This document shows, one piece after another, positions 16,990-21,886 of a stretch of 21,886 bases of DNA. The DNA lies in NCBI GenBank assembly GCA_024364805.1, contig CM044515.1, positions 89,522,287 through 89,544,172 of the forward strand, written 5' to 3'. The notes under the pieces are model-generated. The model ran no database searches, was not told the origin of the DNA, and saw nothing but the letters and a program-made list of their open reading frames with translations. The position numbers and the translations under genes are program-made. Numbering within the stretch: position 1 is the first letter of the stretch; each line of letters starts with the position of its first letter. The DNA is from Euprymna scolopes. Lineage: Eukaryota; Mollusca; Cephalopoda; Sepiida; Sepiolidae.

Positions 16990-17085
16990 ATTGTTTTGTG
17001 TTGTTTTTTTTGTTTGTTTCGTTTTTGTTTTGTTTCGTTTTTTTGTTTTGTTTTTGTTTCGTTTTGTTTTTGTTTTTTTGTTTTT
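16990..17085. repeat. (TTTTG)n-type T/G-rich array, left part
   Basis: Irregular TTTTG, TTTTTG and TTTCG units. The same composition resumes at 17357, so this is one array split by the block 17086-17356. Confidence 0.9.
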
Positions 17086-17356
17086 TGTGGTTGCAAGGTT
17101 GAACAATAATTAGTAAGGAAATACAATGAAGACGCAAACAACAAGATAACGCAATAATAAGTGTATTAAAGAAAAGGTATATTTACAATATGTACAAATG
17201 ACGGTGTCGAGTCAGAGAGTCTTGGTGGGAGGACATGTACGCTCTTCGGCGTCACTTCCGGTGGCATTTGAATAAGACACACCAAGGCCAACCTAGGCTT
17301 GCCATTTATAGTGTTATGTTATTCGCATATGCAAATAAGTGGTTGCCACCACAACA
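17086..17356 (-). mobile_element. candidate solo LTR inside the T/G array (fossil)
   Basis: A 270-bp non-repetitive block bounded by inverted ends: TGTGGTTGCAA at 17086 and TTGCCACCACA ending at 17353 (or ACA at 17356). It starts TG and ends CA. On the - strand it carries a TATA-like CTATAAATGG (rc of 17302-17311) about 45 bp inside its start. Both flanks are the T/G-rich array, so any short target duplication of GTTTT type is hidden. No internal retroelement sequence is present. A MITE with short terminal repeats is the alternative. Confidence 0.45.
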
Positions 17357-17427
17357 GTTTTGTTTCGATTTGTTGTTGTTTTTGTTTTGTTTTTGTTTTG
17401 TTTTGTTTTGTTCTTGTTTTGTTTGTT

Positions 17428-17458
<31 letters not shown>

Positions 17459-17911
17459 GTTTCGTTTTGTTTTGTTTCATTTTTGTTTCGTTTATTTTTT
17501 CGTTTTTGTTTTGTTTTGTTTTTGTTTTGTTTTTGTTTGGTTTTTGTTTTGTTTTGTTTTGTTTTTGTTTTGTTTTGTTTTTGTTTTGTTTTTATGTTGT
17601 TTTGTTTTGTTTTTGTTTCGTTTTTATGTTGTTTTGTTTTATGTTGTTTTGTTTTTATGTTGTTTTGTTTTTATGTTGTTTTGTTTTGTTTTTGTTTCGT
17701 TTTTATGTTGTTTTGTTTTTATGTTGTTTTGTTTTTGTTTGGTTTTTATGTTGTTTTGTTTTTATGTTGTTTTGTTTTTGTTTTGTTTTTATGTTGTTTT
17801 ATTTTTGTTTTGTTTTTATGTTGTTTTGTTTTTATGTTGTTTTGTTTTTATGTTGTTTTGTTTTTATGTTGTTTTGTTTTTATGTTGTTTTGTTTTTATG
17901 TTTTTTTGTTT
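17357..17911. repeat. T/G-rich array turning into a 16-bp minisatellite
   Basis: The first half is TTTTG/TTTTTG. From about 17590 a 16-bp unit TTTTTATGTTGTTTTG appears, and it is uninterrupted for about six units at the end (17813-17900). G is confined to one strand, so all three forward frames stay open for about 200 codons of Phe/Leu/Cys/Val; these are not genes. Confidence 0.95.
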
Positions 17912-18293
17912 AGCTCACTGTTAATATTGGTTGCCATCTCACGACTGATTACGTTTCTATAATGAATGCTGGACAGCTCATCTGGATGCAAACACCTGAG
18001 ATAATTAAACTGTTTGAAAGACAGACAAGTGCGCCGTTAAAGGCTGGGGGGAAATACGGAAACTAGATTAACGCATACTAACAGACATAGTTATGTATGC
18101 AGTCCAACGAAGAAGTGCAGAGAAGGATTACATTGGAGATTTTATTAGTTCGTCTACATTAACAAAACATGATAATACGCATGCTCAAACAAGACATCTA
18201 CACAACAATTATGTTTTCGCACACACCGTAAACACGTGTGTGAATTAGATTGCAAAATACTGGCACTCTATACTTCTACATTAGCAATAAGAA
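17912..18293. other. no feature seen
   Basis: Unique sequence of ordinary composition with no gene or repeat that I can name. Confidence 0.4.
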
Positions 18294-18663
18294 TTATAAA
18301 GAAATTATACGCAAAAACTGTCTGAAGATTTGCACAGCGTTTCCGTCGATGTAACCTTCGATGTTCTTCGTTATTTTTTTTTTGAATTTTTGAGATAAGG
18401 AGTTGTTATTCGTATTATTTGAATTCTTGACTGTCATTTTCATAACGTTTTTGCAGATGTATCCCCACACTTCTGTAGGTGTATCTTGTCGAACTTCGTA
18501 ATCTTTCAGTTGACATGTGGCGTAAGTACAAAGCAAAATTCAGTTTTAAGTGACACATAAAAGGTTCAGTCTTCATTACGAGCGATACGAAGAATACAAT
18601 TGCGAATTAGTTATGACTTCAAGAGCTAGTCCCGTGCATTAGGGGTTCCATTCAAAATTTCGT

Positions 18664-18875
18664 GCCGATTCCCGAGATCGGCAGAAAGATTCCGAATTTG
18701 AAGGAAAGATTCCAGAGTTCAACAGAAAGATTTCCGTGTTCAAAAAAAAAAGATTCCCAAGTTCGATAGAAATATTGTCAAGTTCGACAGAAGGATTCCC
18801 GAGTTCGACAAAAAGATTCCCGAGTTCGACAGAAAGATTCCCGAGTTTGACAGAAAGATTCTCGTATTCGATAAG
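18664..18875 (+). repeat. 21-bp minisatellite, about ten units
   Basis: The unit is close to AGATTCCCGAGTTCGACAGA plus A. Units are most alike at 18785-18860 and diverge toward the edges, the usual mark of unequal exchange. As 21 is a multiple of 3, frames stay open and give a 7-residue repeat (ELGNLSV on the - strand), which is not evidence of a protein. Confidence 0.9.
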
Positions 18876-18879
18876 ATAC

Positions 18880-18913
18880 ATCTGTAGAAGGTCGAAGATT
18901 ACATCGACCGAAA
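18880..18913 (+). other. stem-loop followed by GAAACG (hammerhead-like)
   Basis: CTGTAGAA precedes a 6-bp stem GGTCGA/TCGACC with loop AGATTACA, then GAAACGTT. It resembles the CTGANGA-stem II-GAAA core of hammerhead ribozymes found in Penelope-like elements, but has a changed base in the first box and one extra A before the stem. Confidence 0.45.
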
Positions 18914-19205
18914 CGTTGTGAAAATAACATTCTAGATGAGAATAGTAGCCAAATAATCCGAATAACCAATCTTCATCTAAAACATTTTAAAAAAGTATCC
19001 TATTTTTTCAAAGAATTTTATTTTAAATGTCGATTTAATAAATGTTTGAATTGTTTAGTTCGGAAATCATCGGGCAGAAAACTAAATCCAGTGTGCGATT
19101 TCGATTCTACCTGATTTTTTAAAATAAAGTTTTATAAACTCAATAAATATTTCTTTCTCTTTTTTTCACTCATAAAATATACATGAAGACAGTGTGATAT
19201 ATTTA

Positions 19206-19231
19206 CTAGACTACCCGTGACCCGTTGGGTC
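19206..19231 (-). repeat. Helitron-like 3' terminus (hairpin plus CTAG)
   Basis: On the - strand a GACCC-AAC-GGGTC hairpin (rc of 19219-19231) is followed by nine bases and CTAG (19206-19209). The geometry is that of the ends at 6908 and 7005 but with a different hairpin sequence. The matching 5' end was not found. Confidence 0.4.
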
Positions 19232-19765
19232 AGTATGTTATATTAGCTATGGAATTCATGTATGAGCGTGACACTTGTGACGTAAAGAAAATAGTTTGTT
19301 TGTTTGCTTTTTTTGGCATAAGAGAAATATTTCTATGAAAGTATATTAAAATGAAAAATCACGGACGGATCACTCAAACATGAAAAAAAATCCTCCCTAT
19401 TCGTGTAAAGTTACCTATTTTTCCGAATAATCGCTCAAAAATCGAAAATTAAACATGATTTTCCTATGCCGACGAAAGTCATTTAGCAGCAAAAACGCAC
19501 ATGAACCTACCGATGAGAAATATAAGAATGAAAAACCCATATTGGAATCCTTCAACCAAGTTATAGAAACTTAAAATCTAAAAAAAAAATTAATAAAACT
19601 TGAAGCAAAAAAATAAAACCTAAATAAATAAGATAAAATAATTATTGAACTAGATTAGTAAATGTGTCAACAAATTCACCGTTCTCACACAACTATTTTG
19701 TATCTAGAAATGTAAACAAAAAATAAAAAAGAATGAAGGACGGAAGGAAGGAAAAGGGACGCATA
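19232..19765. other. AT-rich, no feature seen
   Basis: Possibly the body of the element whose 3' end lies at 19206, but no repeat partner is present in the window. Confidence 0.35.
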
Positions 19766-19767
19766 GA

Positions 19768-19769
<2 letters not shown>

Positions 19770-19825
<56 letters not shown>
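19770..19825. repeat. (AGT)n microsatellite
   Basis: About 56 bp of uninterrupted AGT units. The same trinucleotide occurs at 20269-20310. Confidence 0.95.
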
Positions 19826-20033
19826 CTTGGCTTTACTACAATTGTTCTTATGTTTGTCAGCGGGTTAAAGTTGTTTAGTTGTAAGAAAATAGCGACATTA
19901 TAGTTGTAATACGTTTAATTGGTGCCGTTCCGCGACACAAATACGTCACAAATACGTCACAAATACAAATATACAACTGAAGTTGCAATTGTGTTTTATG
20001 ATAGTTACACCATCTTTGACTTATACATATTCA

Positions 20034-20066
20034 CACTGAGGAAGACCGAAGAATCGGTCGAAAATA
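20034..20066 (+). other. stem-loop followed by GAAAA (hammerhead-like)
   Basis: CTGAGGAA, a 6-bp stem GACCGA/TCGGTC with loop AGAA, then GAAAA. The first box fits CTGANGA exactly, with one extra A before the stem. It is the best of the three motifs in this window and probably marks a Penelope-like element end; no endonuclease text is readable beside it. Confidence 0.5.
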
Positions 20067-20224
20067 GTGCTTTTGAAAAAAAGCATTTTCGCTTTTATTC
20101 CAAAGACGTTCTGTATTCCTACCCATCTACACATAGGAAATAAATACAGAAAAGATATAAACATTTATATATTTTTCGTATTGATTTTTTATCCAGATAT
20201 ATATATATATATTTTATTCATACA

Positions 20225-20267
20225 TTATTATTATTATTTTCATTATTATTATTATTATTATTATTAT

Positions 20268-20310
<43 letters not shown>
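20225..20310. repeat. (ATT)n then (AGT)n compound microsatellite
   Basis: ATT units to about 20268 change to AGT units to 20310. The AGT tract touches the last codon of the mariner transposase at 20311. Confidence 0.95.
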
Positions 20311-21285
20311 CGAAATAAGAACCATTAGAATCAACACATTTTTACCTACAAGAAACAAGTTTATTTATTCCATTAGCATAGAAATCCAGAGTTCTTGGAG
20401 CGATGAAGTCATTGAAGGCTCATTCGCATCATCTCCGATGTTGAATCATTTTTCGCGCAGGAAGTTGTTCAGATGCTTGAAAAAGGTGATGATCGGTGGG
20501 CGAGAGATCCGGTGAATATGGCGGATGAGGCAGAGTCTCGTAGTCCAATTCGTTCAGCTTCTGCAGCGTCAGTTTAGCAACATGCGGGAAAACGTTGTTA
20601 TAGAGAAGAATTGGTACGTTCGAAGCTTCTGTTGCATTTCGTCAACTTGTCGGCAGTATTTCTCCGCTGGGTTGGACACGGCACAGATTCAAGAAGCTGT
20701 GATGAATGAGACTGGCTGCAGACCACCTAAAAGTCACCATAACCTTTTTTCGTGCAATTTTGGCTTCGGGAAGTGCTGTGGGGCTTCTCTGGCATTCAAC
20801 TACTGTGCCGAACATCGGCGGTTGTCGTAGAGAATCCACTTCTTATCATACATCACAATCCGCCCGAGAAATGGGTCGTTTTTGTTGCGCAGAAGGAGCG
20901 TAGAAGACACCTCAAAACGACGTTTTTTTTTATTATTATCGTCAATTCATGCGGCACCCATTTATCCAACATGTTTGACTTTCGTGTTTGTTTTTAAGAG
21001 CGAACGACTGTTGAGTTGTTCAACAGCAACTTTTTATGTGGTTTTGCGAGGATCGGCTTCAATTAAAGCATTCAAATGTTCGTTATCACCCGCAGTCGGC
21101 CGGCCGCGATCGTCTTCATCTTCGAAACTCGTCACCATTGCGAAATTTCTTGAACCACCGTTGTGCCATAGGTTGTTTAGTGGCTCCTAGGCTAAGCGTA
21201 TCATTTATAATACGAGCTGTCTCGCAACTTTTCGGCCTAGTTTGAACTTAAACAAGAAAATCGTGCGGATTTGAATCTTCTCCAT
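20311..21285 (-). pseudogene. mariner transposase, near full length (Hsmar1-like)
   Basis: On the - strand the ATG at 21285-21283 opens MEKIQIRTIFLFKFKLGRK, followed by an ARIINDTLSLG block, QRWFKKFRNGDEF, LNALIEADPRKTT and VAVEQLNSR (two helix-turn-helix units). Catalytic blocks follow: YDKKWILYDNRR (first Asp kept), HFPKPKLHEK, AEKYCRQVDEMQQKL, ILLYNNVFPHVAKLTLQKL (HDNA changed to YNNV, second Asp lost), LPHPPYSPDLSPTDHH (third Asp kept), ending VLILMV/DSNGSYFD. It follows the SETMAR/Hsmar1 transposase through its whole length of about 340 residues. Several stops and frame changes make it inactive. No terminal repeats are visible, and at 20310 the sequence changes abruptly to an AGT array. 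Confidence 0.9.
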
Positions 21286-21515
21286 GCTGTCGAAAAGCCT
21301 GCAAAAATAATGAATAGAGATCGAGAAGTGTAACGAATAATACGATTCGATAGAGCCGAAGAACGTGCTTCAAAATTATATATAACATGGCTATATATAT
21401 CAATGAATTAATTCAGAAATCATATATAAAAGTAACATATGTGAAAAACGATATTGTTTTAGCACCAACCTAATCTATATATCTAATATTAATCTCTGCT
21501 ATTATATATATATAT
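21286..21515. other. mariner 5' flank and AT-rich sequence
   Basis: The 5' untranslated part and terminal repeat of the mariner should lie near 21290-21340, but no CGAGGTG-like end is readable. A (TA)n tract sits at about 21489-21510. Confidence 0.35.
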
Positions 21516-21655
21516 ATTTTTTTTACAAGGTGGTCACCACTTATCAAGGGCCGGAAGCCACTCTGGGATAAGGGTTATTATAAGTACAGTACGTTAGTGT
21601 GGATATTTAAAGTGTCTACTTAAGGGGGCGGTTCATCAGGAATTTGTTTACGTTA
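21516..21655 (-). repeat. 5'-truncated LINE 3' end, second copy
   Basis: Matches the LINE tail at 1838-2015: CTTATCAAGGGCCGGAAGCC, TGGATAAG/GGGATAAGG, TTACTTAAGGGGG and CAGGAATTTGTTTA all recur in order. On the - strand it begins with the last codons (NVNKFL then NRPLK) and ends in a poly(A) run (T run 21516-21523). 5' truncation leaving only the last 130 bp is the usual outcome of LINE insertion. Confidence 0.65.
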
Positions 21656-21796
21656 TTCATTTATTTTATTTTTTTTTGGTGTGAACTACTTCACCTGGAG
21701 AATTATTCCTCGTAATATTTACTGCTCAAAAGAGAATTGATTCTATAATAATTCATATGCAATCTACATAAATTAAAATATCATGTTTAAGCGTAT

Positions 21797-21822
21797 ATGA
21801 CGACCGAGCAACGCCGGGATGG
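21797..21822 (+). repeat. worn 3' terminus of the hairpin-CTAG family
   Basis: ACCGAGCAACGCCGGGAT followed by GGCAGCTTG has the CAACGCCGGG core of the ends at 6908 and 9372, with CTAG changed to CTTG. The body upstream (21656-21796) is not recognised. Confidence 0.45.
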
Positions 21823-21832
21823 CAGCTTGTTT

Positions 21833-21886
21833 TACATAAACATAACATTACATAAACATTAAATTACATAAACATTAAATTACATA
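21833..21886. repeat. 16-17-bp tandem repeat running off the window
   Basis: The unit ACATAAACATTAAATT recurs about three times up to the last base, so the array continues beyond the window. Confidence 0.8.

Larger units (their letters stand above)
18440..18990. repeat. dispersed repeat, copy B (shared with 10855-11230)
   Basis: The two anchor blocks of copy A recur at 18477-18495 and 18934-18950. They are 457 bp apart here against 242 bp in copy A. The excess of 215 bp nearly equals the 212-bp minisatellite at 18664-18875, so most of the difference is explained by that array. A stem-loop followed by GAAAC (18887-18913) lies just before the second anchor. Confidence 0.6.

Noticed and set aside
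17235-17962. Three overlapping open frames of over 200 codons rich in Phe, Cys, Val and Leu
   Set aside because: All three frames are open because the TTTTG array has no stop-forming A in register; the protein is pure repeat translation.
18664-18875. CRISPR-like array or a 7-residue repeat protein
   Set aside because: Units are contiguous without spacers and diverge gradually, as in a minisatellite; open frames follow from the 21-bp period.
18880-20066. Active hammerhead ribozymes
   Set aside because: An extra A before the stem, and in one case a changed core base, break the consensus; kept only as hammerhead-like motifs.
20525-21245. Forward-strand frames over the mariner at 20311-21285
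   Set aside because: Antisense shadows of the transposase on the - strand.

Overview
The window looks like intergenic or deep intronic DNA from an animal, and I see no host exon in it. It is AT-rich, full of microsatellites and built almost entirely from old transposable elements. The mix of elements suggests a mollusc, most likely an octopod cephalopod: Jockey/CR1-type LINE reverse transcriptases, a Penelope-type GIY-YIG endonuclease, Hsmar1-like and other mariners, tRNA-headed SINEs and repeat families with a short GC-rich 3' hairpin. The organism call is inferred from recalled repeat families, not from a marker gene. No open frame looks like a working gene. The longest frames (about 200 codons, 17235-17962) are translations of a TTTTG array.

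Layout. 1-1140: SINE and tRNA relics and a decayed copy of a hairpin-ended repeat. 1222-3427: a broken LINE on the + strand (endonuclease part, then reverse transcriptase part). It is interrupted by an inverted-repeat element, which holds the 3' end of another LINE on the - strand. About 3560-4045: Penelope GIY-YIG endonuclease fragment. 4227-5500: SINE head and microsatellites. 5557-5887: possible solo LTR. 6248-8105: two copies of one Helitron-like family facing tail to tail, the right copy carrying a 275-bp insert with an 11-bp target duplication. 8106-8550: a dispersed repeat that runs into degenerate telomeric (CCCTAA) repeats. 8573-8985: mariner fragment. 9206-9669: two SINE-like units with the same hairpin tail. 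10130-10570: LINE reverse-transcriptase C-terminus. 11282-12178: mariner with both terminal repeats but an internally deleted transposase. 12916-13029: a perfect 55-bp palindrome. 14250-15103: mariner of a different lineage. 16605-16930: 163-bp direct repeat. 16990-17911: T/G-rich array split by a possible solo LTR. 18440-18990: repeat with an internal 21-bp minisatellite, related to 10855-11230. 20311-21285: nearly full coding length of an Hsmar1-like mariner. 21516-21655: a second 5'-truncated copy of the LINE end seen at 1824.

The parts do not form a pathway. The window is a record of stacked insertions. The most interesting points are the tail-to-tail inverted pair (a possible double-stranded RNA source), one 3' hairpin-CTAG end shared by different element bodies, the perfect palindrome, and a three-layer nested insertion.
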